64,000 bases of DNA from Acidobacteriota bacterium (GTDB lineage: Bacteria; Acidobacteriota; Blastocatellia; Pyrinomonadales; Pyrinomonadaceae): assembly GCA_003223935.1 (NCBI GenBank), contig QHXQ01000019.1:145847-209846 (forward strand), in the 5' to 3' direction. Position numbers and translations under genes: made by a program. Below are positions 8,379 through 18,843 of the stretch, piece by piece (position 1 is the stretch's first letter; the number at the start of each line of letters is the position of its first letter). A model generated the notes under the pieces. That model saw only the letters and a list, made by a program, of their open reading frames with translations, was not told the DNA's origin and made no database searches.

Positions 8379-9806
8379 TCAGAGAATATATCGGCTCAAA
8401 TCTTGGTCTTTGACGATCTCTGCGAGCGTGCGTGTGACGTAGGCGGCGTCGATCACTTGGCGTTTGGCTTCGAGTTCGGGCGCGTTGAAGCTGATCTCGT
8501 CCAAGACCTTCTCCATGATCGTGTGCAGGCGGCGCGCGCCGATGTCTTCGGTCTGCTCGTTGACGCGGCCGGCAAATTGCGCGACCGAGTCGATTGCGTC
8601 CGCAGTGAACTCAAGCTCGACGCCTTCGGTCTCAAGCAGCGCCTTGTATTGTTTGACGAGCGAATTCTTCGGCTCGACAAGGATGCGTTTGAAATCTTCG
8701 ACCGTGAGCGATTCAAGCTCGACGCGGATGGGGAAGCGCCCTTGCAGTTCAGGGATCAGATCGGAAGGCTTGGAGACGTGGAACGCACCGGCGGCGATGA
8801 AGAGGATATGGTCTGTGCGCACCATGCCGTAGCGCGTGTTGACGGTCGTGCCTTCGACGATGGGCAAGATGTCGCGTTGCACGCCTTCGCGCGACACGTC
8901 GGGGCCGGCACCGGTTTCGCGCCCGGCGATCTTGTCCAACTCGTCAAGGAAGATGATCCCGGCCGATTCGACGCGCTCAAGGGCGGCGCGCGCGACCGCG
9001 TCCATGTCAATCAGGCGCTCCTCCTCTTCCTGCATCAGATATTCCAGCGCCTCGTCAACGCGCATGCGCTGGCGTTTGGTGCGCCCTTGGAAGAGATTGC
9101 CGAGCATGTCCTTCATGTTGATGCCCATCTCTTCGATGCCTTGGGGCCCGGCGACCTCTATGGTTGGAAAACTCTTCTCGTGGACCTCGATCTCGACGAT
9201 GCGGTTGGCGAGTTTGCCGGCCCGCAACTGTTCGCGCAGCTTCTCGCGCGTGCTTTGAAACTGTTCGTCGCGCGGCTCGTCCGTACGCGCAGGTGTCTCA
9301 GCGCTTGCTTCCGCCGCATCGAAATCGAAATAGTTGGCGGCGGCCGGGCGCGGCGGCAGGAGCAGATCGAGGATGCGCTCCTCTGCGTTCTGCTCGGCTT
9401 TGTCTGCGATCTCGTCTGTCTTTTCGACGCGCACCATGTCCACAGCGATCTCGCACAGGTCGCGGATCATGCTCTCGACATCGCGCCCGACATAACCGAC
9501 CTCCGTGAACTTCGACGCTTCGACCTTGAGGAAGGGCGAATTGGAGAGCCGCGCCAGCCGGCGCGCGATCTCGGTTTTACCGACGCCGGTCGAGCCGATC
9601 ATGATGATGTTTTTGGGCAACACATCGGCGGCCAGATCGGGCGCGAGCTTCTGCCGGCGCACGCGATTGCGCAGCGCGATAGCGACCGCGCGCTTCGCCG
9701 CGTGCTGCCCGACGACGTGCTTGTCCAATTCCGCCACGATCTGGCGCGGCGTCATCTCGTCCAAGCCTATGTGGTCGTCCACGTCACCTGAGAGATAGAT
9801 AACCAT
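8379..9806 (-). CDS. hslU: ATP-dependent protease ATPase subunit HslU
   Basis: 475 aa. AAA+ unfoldase of the HslUV (ClpYQ) protease. The N-terminal box [17 protein letters not shown], Walker [10 protein letters not shown], the pore motif GYVGRD, Walker [12 protein letters not shown] and the C-terminal DLSRYIL tail that inserts into HslV are all present. ORF 8379..9821 begins in the repeat; ATG 9806 is a more natural start, though ATG 9755 directly at MTPRQIV is also possible. It follows hslV across an 80-bp heptamer hairpin. Confidence 0.96.
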   Translation of the reverse strand: MVIYLSGDVDDHIGLDEMTPRQIVAELDKHVVGQHAAKRAVAIALRNRVRRQKLAPDLAADVLPKNIIMIGSTGVGKTEIARRLARLSNSPFLKVEASKFTEVGYVGRDVESMIRDLCEIAVDMVRVEKTDEIADKAEQNAEERILDLLLPPRPAAANYFDFDAAEASAETPARTDEPRDEQFQSTREKLREQLRAGKLANRIVEIEVHEKSFPTIEVAGPQGIEEMGINMKDMLGNLFQGRTKRQRMRVDEALEYLMQEEEERLIDMDAVARAALERVESAGIIFLDELDKIAGRETGAGPDVSREGVQRDILPIVEGTTVNTRYGMVRTDHILFIAAGAFHVSKPSDLIPELQGRFPIRVELESLTVEDFKRILVEPKNSLVKQYKALLETEGVELEFTADAIDSVAQFAGRVNEQTEDIGARRLHTIMEKVLDEISFNAPELEAKRQVIDAAYVTRTLAEIVKDQDLSRYIL

Positions 9807-9810
9807 GATG

Positions 9811-9896
9811 TCAATGGTCAATGGTCAGTGGTCAGTGGTCAGTGATCGGTGCAATCAGTTTTTACTGACCACCGATCACTGACCACTGACCGCTGC
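9811..9896. repeat. Heptamer inverted-repeat element (TGGTCAR units) between hslV and hslU
   Basis: Left arm TCAATGGTCAATGGTCAGTG..., spacer around CAGTTTTTACTG, right arm ACTGACCACCGATCACTGACC. It fills the hslV-hslU gap and touches the hslU start, so the bicistronic mRNA would carry a large hairpin directly before the hslU initiation codon. Confidence 0.88.
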
Positions 9897-9899
9897 TCT

Positions 9900-10439
9900 T
9901 CACACTTCTTCCACGATGATGTTCTGATTCGAGTAGATGCAGATGTCGCCGGCGATGCGCAGGGCTTCGCGGGCGATGTCGTGCGCGCTCAGTTCTGTGT
10001 GTTGCAAGAGGGCGCGGGCGGCGGCAAGCGCGTAGGGGCCGCCCGAGCCGATGGCGAGCGCGCCCTCACTTGCATCGGGCGCGATCACGTCGCCATTGCC
10101 GGAGAGCAGAAACGAACTGCGCTCGTCTGCCACCAGCAGCAACGCTTCGAGATGGCGCAGGACTTTATCCGTGCGCCACTCTTTGCTCAACTCGATGGCG
10201 GCGCGCTCTAGGTTGCCGTGATACTGTTCAAGTTTGGTCTCGAAGCGCGTGAGCAGAGAGAAAGCGTCTGCGGACGCGCCGGCGAAACCGGCGATGATCT
10301 TGTCATTGTAGAGCCGGCGCACCTTGCGCGCCGCCGCTTTCATCACGGTGTCGCCTATTGTGACCTGCCCATCGCCAGCCATGGCGACACGCCCGGCCCG
10401 ACGGACGAGCAGCACGGTCGTGCTGCGCAAACGCGGCAT
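9900..10439 (-). CDS. hslV: ATP-dependent protease peptidase subunit HslV
   Basis: 179 aa from ATG 10439. Threonine protease core of HslUV: the catalytic Thr-Thr pair ([10 protein letters not shown]), [36 protein letters not shown] and a GSGG loop are conserved. Unlike E. coli, where only Met precedes the catalytic Thr, six residues (MPRLRS) come first, so a short propeptide must be removed. A start at 10457 adds six more residues but would leave an almost leaderless mRNA relative to the predicted promoter. First gene of hslVU. Confidence 0.95.
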   Translation of the reverse strand: MPRLRSTTVLLVRRAGRVAMAGDGQVTIGDTVMKAAARKVRRLYNDKIIAGFAGASADAFSLLTRFETKLEQYHGNLERAAIELSKEWRTDKVLRHLEALLLVADERSSFLLSGNGDVIAPDASEGALAIGSGGPYALAAARALLQHTELSAHDIAREALRIAGDICIYSNQNIIVEEV

Positions 10440-10471
10440 TGAATTCTTTCTTTTCATCTGTGCAAGGCGAG

Positions 10472-10501
10472 ACTATAGGAACAGGGCGGAAGGGAAGTCA
10501 A
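10472..10501 (-). promoter_or_regulatory. Predicted sigma70-like promoter of hslVU
   Basis: On the minus strand TTGACT (10501-10496), 18-bp spacer, TATAGT (10477-10472). The implied transcript start lies near 10465, giving a leader of about 25 bases to the hslV ATG at 10439. Confidence 0.55.
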
Positions 10502-10723
10502 GGAACGCGGGCCCCCAAGCCGCAGAGGAGAGACTGAAAAGGACAGGCCGAATTTCGAACCTTGCGCTGGCGTGTCGGCGGCGCGGGCGATTTGAGTTAT
10601 GATAAGACCGCTCCCGCAGATTGTTGTGGGCCCGGGCCCACGAAACCGCGCGCAGCTAGTTTGCGTAAGCCGGCAACGTCGGTAGTGGAGCGCGCGCGCA
10701 GAACTTGCAGCGAGACGAATGAG

Positions 10724-11494
10724 ATGATTGCAGGCCGACCGCTGATCGGGATCACGATGCGTCACGAGTTGGAGACGGAGCGTTTCTATCTGGCGCGCAC
10801 ATACGGCGAAGCAGTCGAAGCGGCGGGCGGCGTGCCCTTACACATCTCGCTCATTCCGCGCGCCGGATATATAGCAGCATTGATGGCGCAGCTTGACGGC
10901 ATCTTGTTGCCGGGCAGCGCCTCGGACGTTGACCCTCTGCGCTACGGACGCGAGCCGCACACACGTCTGGGCAGTGTGCATCCGCTCAAAGACGAGACGG
11001 ACGCGCTGGTCTTAGCGGAGTTAGAGAGGCGCGGGCTGCCGCTCTTAGCAATCTGTTTCGGGTTACAAATCTGGAACGTGACGCGCGGTGGGACGCTGAT
11101 TCAGGACATCGAGAGTCAACTGCCTGAAGCGATCAAGCACGAACAGGGCGCACCGCGTGAACGTCGCTCACATCAAGTGCGTCTGCTCGCGGGCAGCAAG
11201 CTGGCCCAACTGGCTTGCGCCGAGAGCGCTCTGGTGAACAGCCATCATCATCAAGCGATTGAGTGCGTCGGGCGAGGCTTGCGTGCGACGGCTTGGGCGA
11301 CGGATGGTTTGATCGAAGCGGTCGAGGACGAACGCACGGAACATTGGGCGGTCGGCGTGCAGTGGCATCCGGAGATCGCTTGGGCTAGCGACGAATTTTC
11401 CACGCGCCTCTTCGCGGCCTTTGTTGAGGCCGCCCGACGCCGCGCGGAAGAGCACAGACAAGAAACGCGCCCAGAGCTTGAAAGCGTCCGATAA
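10724..11494 (+). CDS. Gamma-glutamyl-gamma-aminobutyrate hydrolase family protein (class I glutamine amidotransferase-like)
   Basis: 256 aa from ATG 10724 (MIAGRPLIGITM), matching family N-termini; the longer ORF is read-through. The peptidase C26/PuuD fold shows G-S-DV-P-YG (LLPGSASDVDPLRYGREP), the nucleophile elbow LLAICFGLQ with Cys, and the His-Glu pair in VGVQWHPE. PuuD hydrolyses gamma-glutamyl-GABA in putrescine breakdown, but relatives act on other gamma-glutamyl amides. The following SDR and NamZ genes on the same strand are 11-21 bases apart, suggesting an operon. Confidence 0.86.
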   Translation: MIAGRPLIGITMRHELETERFYLARTYGEAVEAAGGVPLHISLIPRAGYIAALMAQLDGILLPGSASDVDPLRYGREPHTRLGSVHPLKDETDALVLAELERRGLPLLAICFGLQIWNVTRGGTLIQDIESQLPEAIKHEQGAPRERRSHQVRLLAGSKLAQLACAESALVNSHHHQAIECVGRGLRATAWATDGLIEAVEDERTEHWAVGVQWHPEIAWASDEFSTRLFAAFVEAARRRAEEHRQETRPELESVR

Positions 11495-11505
11495 CGACAG
11501 AGCTA

Positions 11506-12279
11506 ATGATTCCGGCTGAGAGCTTGAACTTACGCGGGCGTGTGGCGCTTGTGACGGGTGGAGCGCGTGGCATAGGGCGCGCGATAGTCTCGCGCTTGGC
11601 TGAGGCGGGCGTCCACGTATGCATCAACTATCTGCATGCGACAGAGGCAGCGGAAGAGGTCGCGCGGCAGGCGCGCGCGCAGGGCGTTGAGGCGTTGACG
11701 TTGCGCGCAGATGTGAGCCAGCCGCTTGAGGCTACGACGCTGGTACAGGCAATCGAAGAGAAGTTCGGGCGGCTCGACATAGTGGTCTGCAACGCGGGCG
11801 TGTGGGCGGGCGCACCCGTAGCAGAGATGGACGAAGCGCTGTGGGACGGCGTGTTGGACGCGAATCTCAAAGGGGCTTGGGCTGTGTGTCGTGCGGCTGC
11901 ACCATCGCTGACGCGACAGAGATTTGGGCGGATCGTCATCATCAGTTCGACTGCGGGCCAGCGTGGCGAAGCGAACTTCTCTAATTACGCGGCGGCGAAG
12001 GGCGGACAGATCGCTCTGGCCAAGTCACTCGCCATCGAGTTAGCGCCATACAGCATCACGGTCAACGCGGTCGCGCCCGGTTGGGTGGCGACGGAGATGA
12101 TCGCAGGGGTGACGGCTGATGCGGCGCGGCGCGCGGAGGTCGAGCGCACGATCCCGCTCGGCCATCTGGCGTCGCCGGACGATGTGGCTTGGCCCGTGCT
12201 TTTCCTGTGCAGCGAATGGGCGCGCCACATCACAGGCGCGGTGCTGAATGTGAACGGCGGCGCGGTGTTGTGCGGCTGA
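11506..12279 (+). CDS. SDR family oxidoreductase (FabG-like)
   Basis: 257 aa classical short-chain dehydrogenase/reductase. Rossmann motif TGGARGIG near residue 17, NAG (VVCNAGVW), catalytic Ser (IISSTAGQ), and Tyr-x-x-x-Lys (YAAAKGG). C-terminal HITGAVLNVNGG is typical of 3-oxoacyl-ACP reductase-like members. NADP preference is plausible from the basic residue after the glycine motif. Whether it is the fatty-acid FabG or a specialised dehydrogenase cannot be settled; the flanking hydrolase and NamZ genes do not suggest fatty-acid synthesis. Confidence 0.9.
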   Translation: MIPAESLNLRGRVALVTGGARGIGRAIVSRLAEAGVHVCINYLHATEAAEEVARQARAQGVEALTLRADVSQPLEATTLVQAIEEKFGRLDIVVCNAGVWAGAPVAEMDEALWDGVLDANLKGAWAVCRAAAPSLTRQRFGRIVIISSTAGQRGEANFSNYAAAKGGQIALAKSLAIELAPYSITVNAVAPGWVATEMIAGVTADAARRAEVERTIPLGHLASPDDVAWPVLFLCSEWARHITGAVLNVNGGAVLCG

Positions 12280-12300
12280 GAACATTGGAGAGGGAAGAGA

Positions 12301-13542
12301 ATGGTGCAGATATTGGAGACGAAGGTGAGTGCGTCTGTGGCGGCAGGAGCGAAGAGACAAAGTCGTACGGGCCGGCGCACAGTGTTGGGCTTAGAGAAGC
12401 TTTTTAGTGAGAGACTCGATTTGGTGCGCGGCGCGCGCGTCGGCCTCGTCTGTAATCAAGCTTCTGTGAATCATGAACTGCGCCACGCAGCAGACCTGCT
12501 CCGCGAACAGACTGCCTGTAAACTGACAGCGCTCTTCGGCCCGCAGCACGGCATACGCGGCGAGGTGCAGGACAATATGGTCGAGACGGCGCACACATTT
12601 GACGCAGAGACAGGCGTGCCAGTCTATTCGCTCTACAGCGAGACGCGCGAGCCGACCGAAGAGATGCTGCGCGATGTGGACGTGCTCGTCTGCGACTTGC
12701 AAGACGTGGGCTGCCGCATCTATACATTCATCTATACGCTGGCGAACTGCATGCGCGCGGCGGCGCGCTACGGCAAGAAGGTTGTGGTGTGCGACCGGCC
12801 GAACCCGATCGGCGGTATGCAGGTGGCGGGCACAGTGCTTGAGCCTGAGTATGCCTCTTTCGTCGGGCAGTTTCCGCTAGCGACGCGCCACGGGATGACC
12901 GTGTGCGAATTGGCGCAGATGTTCAGAGGGGAATGGGGCTTGGATTGCGAACTGGAGTTGGTGCTGCTCGAAGGTTGGGCGCGCGAGCTATGGTTTGACG
13001 AGACAGACGCGCCTTGGGTCTTGCCTTCGCCGAATATGCCTACGCCAGATACGGCTGCGGTCTTTCCGGGGGCGGTGCATCTGGAAGGGACACAGCTGTC
13101 TGAGGGGCGTGGGACGACGCGCCCGTTCGAGTTGGTCGGCGCGCCCTACATAGAGGCTGCATGCTTTGCGCGTGCACTCGCGGCTTATGAGCTGCCGGGC
13201 GTCTATTTCCGCAGTTGTAATTTTCAGCCGACCTTCCAGAAGCATGCGGGGCGAAGTTGCGGCGGGGTGCAGATACACGTCACAGACCGAGAGCAGTTCG
13301 AGCCTGTGACGGCGGGCGTAGCCGTTGTGCGCGAGGCTTATGCGCTCTATCGTGAGCAGTTCCGCTGGAAGGAACCGCCTTACGAATACGTCTATGACAA
13401 GAATCCTTTCGATGTAATTGCGGGCACGGCTCGTCTGCGGACGGCGATTGAGCGAGGCGCTGCACTATCTGAGATAGTGGCGTCTTGGCGCGAGCCGCTC
13501 GAACGGTTCGCGGAAGCCCGAGCGCGGTATCTGCTGTATTGA
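12301..13542 (+). CDS. namZ: DUF1343 family exo-beta-N-acetylmuramidase NamZ-like protein
   Basis: 413 aa with a strong ribosome binding site (GGAGAGGGAAGAG) before the ATG. The DUF1343 body is complete: RVGLVCNQASV, FGPQHGIRG, DVDVLVCDLQDVGCRIYTFIYTL, DRPNPIGG, HGMTVCELA, PSPNMPTPDTAAVFPG and the EGTQLSEGRGTTRPFE motif with its Glu residues. Characterised NamZ releases terminal MurNAc from peptidoglycan fragments. No signal peptide is visible; the roughly 30-residue basic N-terminus is not hydrophobic, so location is uncertain. It may work with NagZ encoded at 43.4 kb. Confidence 0.88.
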   Translation: MVQILETKVSASVAAGAKRQSRTGRRTVLGLEKLFSERLDLVRGARVGLVCNQASVNHELRHAADLLREQTACKLTALFGPQHGIRGEVQDNMVETAHTFDAETGVPVYSLYSETREPTEEMLRDVDVLVCDLQDVGCRIYTFIYTLANCMRAAARYGKKVVVCDRPNPIGGMQVAGTVLEPEYASFVGQFPLATRHGMTVCELAQMFRGEWGLDCELELVLLEGWARELWFDETDAPWVLPSPNMPTPDTAAVFPGAVHLEGTQLSEGRGTTRPFELVGAPYIEAACFARALAAYELPGVYFRSCNFQPTFQKHAGRSCGGVQIHVTDREQFEPVTAGVAVVREAYALYREQFRWKEPPYEYVYDKNPFDVIAGTARLRTAIERGAALSEIVASWREPLERFAEARARYLLY

Positions 13543-13700
13543 GTTTGAGACGTTTGGTTTGTTAAGTTTCGCCGTTCGTATCTGACCTATAGCTTTAAGT
13601 TCGGTCGCCGTGCCGACTCTTCGGAGTTGACTTGAGCTAACGCGGACGCTTAGTGATAAGAAGAGGCGAATTGGAAGGTTCAAGTAAGGGGGGCAGAGAG

Positions 13701-14111
13701 GTGGCAGAGACAGAAGCGGGTGCGGTGCAGGTAGGTGGGATGGCTTGGTTGGCCGGTTTGCTGGCGTGGCTTGTGCCCGGTGTTGGACATCTCTTGCTCG
13801 GGCGGGTCGGGCGCGGTCTATTGCTGGCTGGCGTGGTTTATGGGCTGTATTTCGTCGGGCTGTTGCTTGGCGGGCACTTGTACGGCTTGCATAATGTTGA
13901 CGAGGCGGGCTTGCTGGCTTACGTCTTCGGGTTTTGTGATCTCGGCACGGGGCTAGTCTATTTGGTCAGTCTTTGGGGCAACATCGGTATAGTTGAGCAA
14001 GCTAGTCGTGCGACCGCCGAGTACGGGAATGTCTTTTTGATGGTCGCCGGGTTGTTGAACTACCTACTGGCGTTAGACGCCTTCGACATTGCGGTGAGGA
14101 GGAAGATTTGA
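13701..14111 (+). CDS. Small polytopic membrane protein (TM2/DUF6677-like)
   Basis: 136 aa from GTG 13701, which has AAGGGGGG nine bases upstream; a GTG at 13653 is an alternative. A first hydrophobic hairpin (AWLAGLLAWLVPGVGHLLLGRVGRGLLLAG) carries the pro-Gly-x-Gly-His-x-x-x-Gly pattern common in TM2-domain and DUF6677-like proteins, followed by two or three more helices. Function unknown. Its stop overlaps the start of the next small membrane gene. Confidence 0.7.
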   Translation: MAETEAGAVQVGGMAWLAGLLAWLVPGVGHLLLGRVGRGLLLAGVVYGLYFVGLLLGGHLYGLHNVDEAGLLAYVFGFCDLGTGLVYLVSLWGNIGIVEQASRATAEYGNVFLMVAGLLNYLLALDAFDIAVRRKI

Positions 14112-14281
14112 ACCATTTTCTCTTAATGGTAGTGTTTGCCTTTGCCGTCTCGGTCGTCTTCGGTGTCACTGGGCGCGAGACAACGCGCGCCCGAATCTTC
14201 TACGGGCTAAAGGTCTTCGCCGAGTTTGTTGGTATAGGGCTGGCGCTTGGCTGGTTGCTTTACTGGCTCCCACTTCGCTAA
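14108..14281 (+). CDS. Small hydrophobic protein, 57 aa, translationally coupled
   Basis: Not in the ORF track. It starts with TTG overlapping the previous stop (TTGA) and reads MNHFLLMVVFAFAVSVVFGV, a polar linker (TGRETTRARIFYGLKVF), then a second helix (FVGIGLALGWLLYWL). Two membrane segments in 57 residues plus the stop/start overlap with another membrane protein support a real coupled pair. Family not recognised. Confidence 0.6.
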   Translation: MNHFLLMVVFAFAVSVVFGVTGRETTRARIFYGLKVFAEFVGIGLALGWLLYWLPLR

Positions 14282-14359
14282 GCGAACACCCCGCGTCCGA
14301 TAAAAACTGACAACACACACAGCCGGTCTAACGGTCCAACCGATTCACCTAAAAGCCAA

Positions 14360-15097
14360 ATGGGTCTGAACGAAACCGAAGCCTTCGTGTTACGCACCTA
14401 CAAGCTAGCAGAGGCAGACAAGATCATCCTGCTGTTAACGCGGAAAGCTGGGCTGCTGCGTGGCGTAGCACATGGGGCACGCAAACTGAAGAGCCGATTC
14501 GGGGCCAGCTTCGAACTGTTCACACTCGTGTCGCTCAGCTACTATGAGAAAGAGACACGCGAGTTAGTTTCAATCAGGCAAGCGGAGATATTACGCTCCT
14601 ACTTCCATCTAGCCAATAAAGCTGAAATAGTATCCGCCCTAAATTACCTCAGCGAACTGATAGTTGAGTTCGTCCCACCACACGACCCAAACGAGAAACT
14701 ATTTCGCATGATCCGCGCCTGTCTGGACACCGTCGCCGAAGCACCCGCAGCCGCAGGCGAGGTCGTGCGCTATTTTGAAGTCTGGCTGCTTAAACTTTCG
14801 GGCTTCCTGCCGGACGTGCGCGCTTGCGCGATTTGCCGACGACAACTACAGGCAGAGGCCTTCTTAAGCACCGACAGCACCCTGCAATGCAACGAATGCG
14901 CGCAGGGCGTAGGGCTAAAACTAGATGCCGAAGCCCAAGCGCGTCTGCGCACACTACTGAGTATGCCCCCCGACGCTTGGGCACAAGCAGGGCGCAACTC
15001 ATCAAAGGAGACGCAGCAGCAGTTGGCACAATTGGCACACAGGCTGATCGCAAAGGCCTTGGAGCGCACGCCGCGCAGCCAACGCACCGAAGGATGA
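14360..15097 (+). CDS. recO: DNA repair protein RecO
   Basis: 245 aa. The N-terminal OB fold shows the family pattern ETEAFVLRTYKLAEADKIILLLTRKAGLLRGVAHGARKLKSRFGASFELFTLVSL. The C-terminal domain has a zinc site CAICRR ... CNEC. RecO loads RecA onto SSB-coated single strands with RecR and RecF. It is followed by lptFG with a 70-base gap on the same strand. Confidence 0.93.
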   Translation: MGLNETEAFVLRTYKLAEADKIILLLTRKAGLLRGVAHGARKLKSRFGASFELFTLVSLSYYEKETRELVSIRQAEILRSYFHLANKAEIVSALNYLSELIVEFVPPHDPNEKLFRMIRACLDTVAEAPAAAGEVVRYFEVWLLKLSGFLPDVRACAICRRQLQAEAFLSTDSTLQCNECAQGVGLKLDAEAQARLRTLLSMPPDAWAQAGRNSSKETQQQLAQLAHRLIAKALERTPRSQRTEG

Positions 15098-15167
15098 GGC
15101 CGAGACTCAAAGCCGTATGCGCCGCCGCGTTTGCAGTCTCGACGCAACATGCGCTAGTTTACAAGCC

Positions 15168-17465
15168 ATGCGCCTCAACAGCCGTCTGATCGAGAGATAC
15201 GTCATTGCGGCCATCCTACCTTACCTGTTTTTGTCTCTGGCCCTACTAACAGTCATGCTGCTGGCGCAGCAATCCACACGCTTCGCCGAAATTCTGGGCA
15301 GCACGCGCACCCCTTTCAATCTGGCAGCCGAGGTCTTGCTGGAATTGTTGCCCAACATACTGTTATTTACCCTGCCAATGGCCGTATTGGTCGGAACGGC
15401 CACGGGCTTCAGCCGGCTCGGCAGTGATAGTGAGTTAGTGGCCATGAAGGCCGCAGGGGTCGGGCACGTACGGATCATCATGCCCGTACTGCTGTTGGGC
15501 CTGCTGACGACTCTGTTGACACTCTATAACGGGCTGGTGCTCGCACCCGAGGCGGCACACCAGTTATACCAATCTGCCTTGCGTGCGGCGCTCTATAAGC
15601 TCGAATCGCCAGTTGAGCCGAACACCTTTAACACGGACCTACCGGACAAGGTGATCTATGTGCGCGAAGGCGACGTGGCACAAGGGCATTGGGGGCGCGT
15701 CTTCATACATTGGCAAGAGGGAACAGAGCCAACACGCATCGTCACAGCAAGGACAGGTCGGATCGACACATCGGGCGGACAGTCGGAACTGGTGTTGAGC
15801 GACGCGATGGTGGTAACCACATTGGAGGCACGCGCGGGACAGAGCACGGTCCCGGGTCAGGTCGTGATCGAACGTTCGGCGCAACTGCGCGTGCGCTTGA
15901 ACACCGGACGAGATGCGCTGATCAAAAAACTGGAATCCGCACCGAACGAACTAGAGCAGATGAACTGGCATGAACTGTTGGCGCGCAGCCGCAACGGGCC
16001 GGGCGAAGCACGGCGCACCGCGCTCCAAGCATTACATAAGCGGCTGGCCCTATGTTGCGCGCCGTTAGCCTTAGCGCTGCTTGGGTCCGGCATAGGCGTG
16101 CGTGTCCGGCGGGGCGGACGCGCGTCGGGTATGCTGCTATCGCTCGCCTCCTTATTGGCTTATTACCTGCTCCTGCTTGGGGGCGACCAACTAGGTCGCA
16201 GCGGTAGAGTGCCCCTACAACTGGGGACTTGGTTGGCAACCGGACTCTCCATATTGGTCGGCACGCTGTTATTACTGTCAACCCGTCATGGTCTGCCGAG
16301 GGGTTGGCACCGTGTGTTTCGGCTGCCGCGCACGCACCTACGTTCGGCTGGGAAACCCGCAGCCAGACAGCATGGGCAATATGCGCTCTTGGGTCTGCTT
16401 GATCGCAGCCTGCTGCGCGCGTTGTTGCTGAATTTCGCCTTTGCACTTGCCACGATGGTCTGCATCTTTTTGATCTTTACCCTGTTCGAGATGCTACGTT
16501 ATATGAACGGGGGGAGGTGGAGCCTATTGAGCCGCTATCTATTCTTCTTAATCCCGATGGCAGGCGTTAGCATCGCGCCGATTAGTATGCTGGTGGCGGT
16601 TTTGATCACTTACGCTCTACTGGCACGGCGGAGCGAGGCGGTGGCTTGGTGGGCTGCGGGACAGAGTGTCTATCGCATGGCCTTACCTTGCCTCCTCTGT
16701 GCTGTTTTGGTATCCGGCGGCGTCTGGTTATGCCAAGAACACATTTTGCCAGAGGCCAACCGTCGGCAGGAAATGTTGCGGGCGCAGATCCGCGGTGGGG
16801 CAGCACAGGTTGTGACATCCATAGGGCAGCACTGGCTAGCTCTACCGTCGTCGTCGAATATTTTCACTTACAGCTATAATAGCAGGACAGAAACGCTCGA
16901 AACGCCCACAGTGTTCGAGTTTGATGATGAAAATGTACACGTTCGGCGTATCATCACAGGCGGGCAGGGCGTTTGGCTGGGCCCGGACAAGTTAGAGTTT
17001 GAGCAAGCACGGGTGTTTGAGTTGCCCCGGCCGTCGGCGGGCTGGCGAAAAGTGGGCACGCTGCAATTAACAGCACCTATGCCCCACGACTTGTTTAAGC
17101 CACTGCTTAGCAAGCCGCTGGAGCTTAATACTAATGCTTTAAGCGCCTACATAAAAACACTTAAACTGCAGCGGGGGGTTGATGTGCGGTCGTTCGAAGT
17201 GGCATTGGCGGAGCGTTGGGTCACCCCCCTAGCTCCTCTAGTCATGGCCCTACTGGGGCTGCCCCTCGCTCTTGCCGTTGGCCGCCATACGGCCTTGGCG
17301 GCGCTAAGTGCCGCGGTCACAGTGGGCTTGGCCTTCTGGGGTAGTGTCAGCGGTTTTCAGCAGCTAAGTCAGTATCAATTACTGCCACCACCTGTCGCTG
17401 CTTGGGTGCCGCTGCTACTCTTCTCGGCCGTGGGGGCTTACTTGCTATCAAAAGCAAAAACCTAA
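15168..17465 (+). CDS. Fused LptF-LptG lipopolysaccharide export permease
   Basis: 765 aa from ATG 15168 (MRLNSRLIERYVIAAIL); the track start at 15117 adds residues lacking family similarity. Two YjgP/YjgQ permease units lie in tandem. The first half (about 1-390) opens with LIERYVIAAILPYLFLSLALLTVMLLAQQ and has a periplasmic domain near 130-280. The second (about 405-765) opens with LLDRSLLRALLLNFAFALATMVCIF and closes with LLLFSAVGAYLLSKAKT. LptF and LptG are normally separate proteins that form the transmembrane pair of the LptB2FGC extractor. A single chain doubles the usual length and fixes their 1:1 ratio. Confidence 0.88.
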   Translation: MRLNSRLIERYVIAAILPYLFLSLALLTVMLLAQQSTRFAEILGSTRTPFNLAAEVLLELLPNILLFTLPMAVLVGTATGFSRLGSDSELVAMKAAGVGHVRIIMPVLLLGLLTTLLTLYNGLVLAPEAAHQLYQSALRAALYKLESPVEPNTFNTDLPDKVIYVREGDVAQGHWGRVFIHWQEGTEPTRIVTARTGRIDTSGGQSELVLSDAMVVTTLEARAGQSTVPGQVVIERSAQLRVRLNTGRDALIKKLESAPNELEQMNWHELLARSRNGPGEARRTALQALHKRLALCCAPLALALLGSGIGVRVRRGGRASGMLLSLASLLAYYLLLLGGDQLGRSGRVPLQLGTWLATGLSILVGTLLLLSTRHGLPRGWHRVFRLPRTHLRSAGKPAARQHGQYALLGLLDRSLLRALLLNFAFALATMVCIFLIFTLFEMLRYMNGGRWSLLSRYLFFLIPMAGVSIAPISMLVAVLITYALLARRSEAVAWWAAGQSVYRMALPCLLCAVLVSGGVWLCQEHILPEANRRQEMLRAQIRGGAAQVVTSIGQHWLALPSSSNIFTYSYNSRTETLETPTVFEFDDENVHVRRIITGGQGVWLGPDKLEFEQARVFELPRPSAGWRKVGTLQLTAPMPHDLFKPLLSKPLELNTNALSAYIKTLKLQRGVDVRSFEVALAERWVTPLAPLVMALLGLPLALAVGRHTALAALSAAVTVGLAFWGSVSGFQQLSQYQLLPPPVAAWVPLLLFSAVGAYLLSKAKT

Positions 17466-17503
17466 ACTCTGCGATAGCCCCAACATAGCTATGACTGGCT
17501 GCT

Positions 17504-18829
<1,326 letters not shown>

Positions 18830-18843
18830 TCACGGTCGCGTCC

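Noticed and set aside
8376-9791. 471-codon plus-strand ORF
   Set aside because: Exact antisense of hslU; long because of biased third positions in GC-rich sequence. The minus-strand frame has all HslU motifs.
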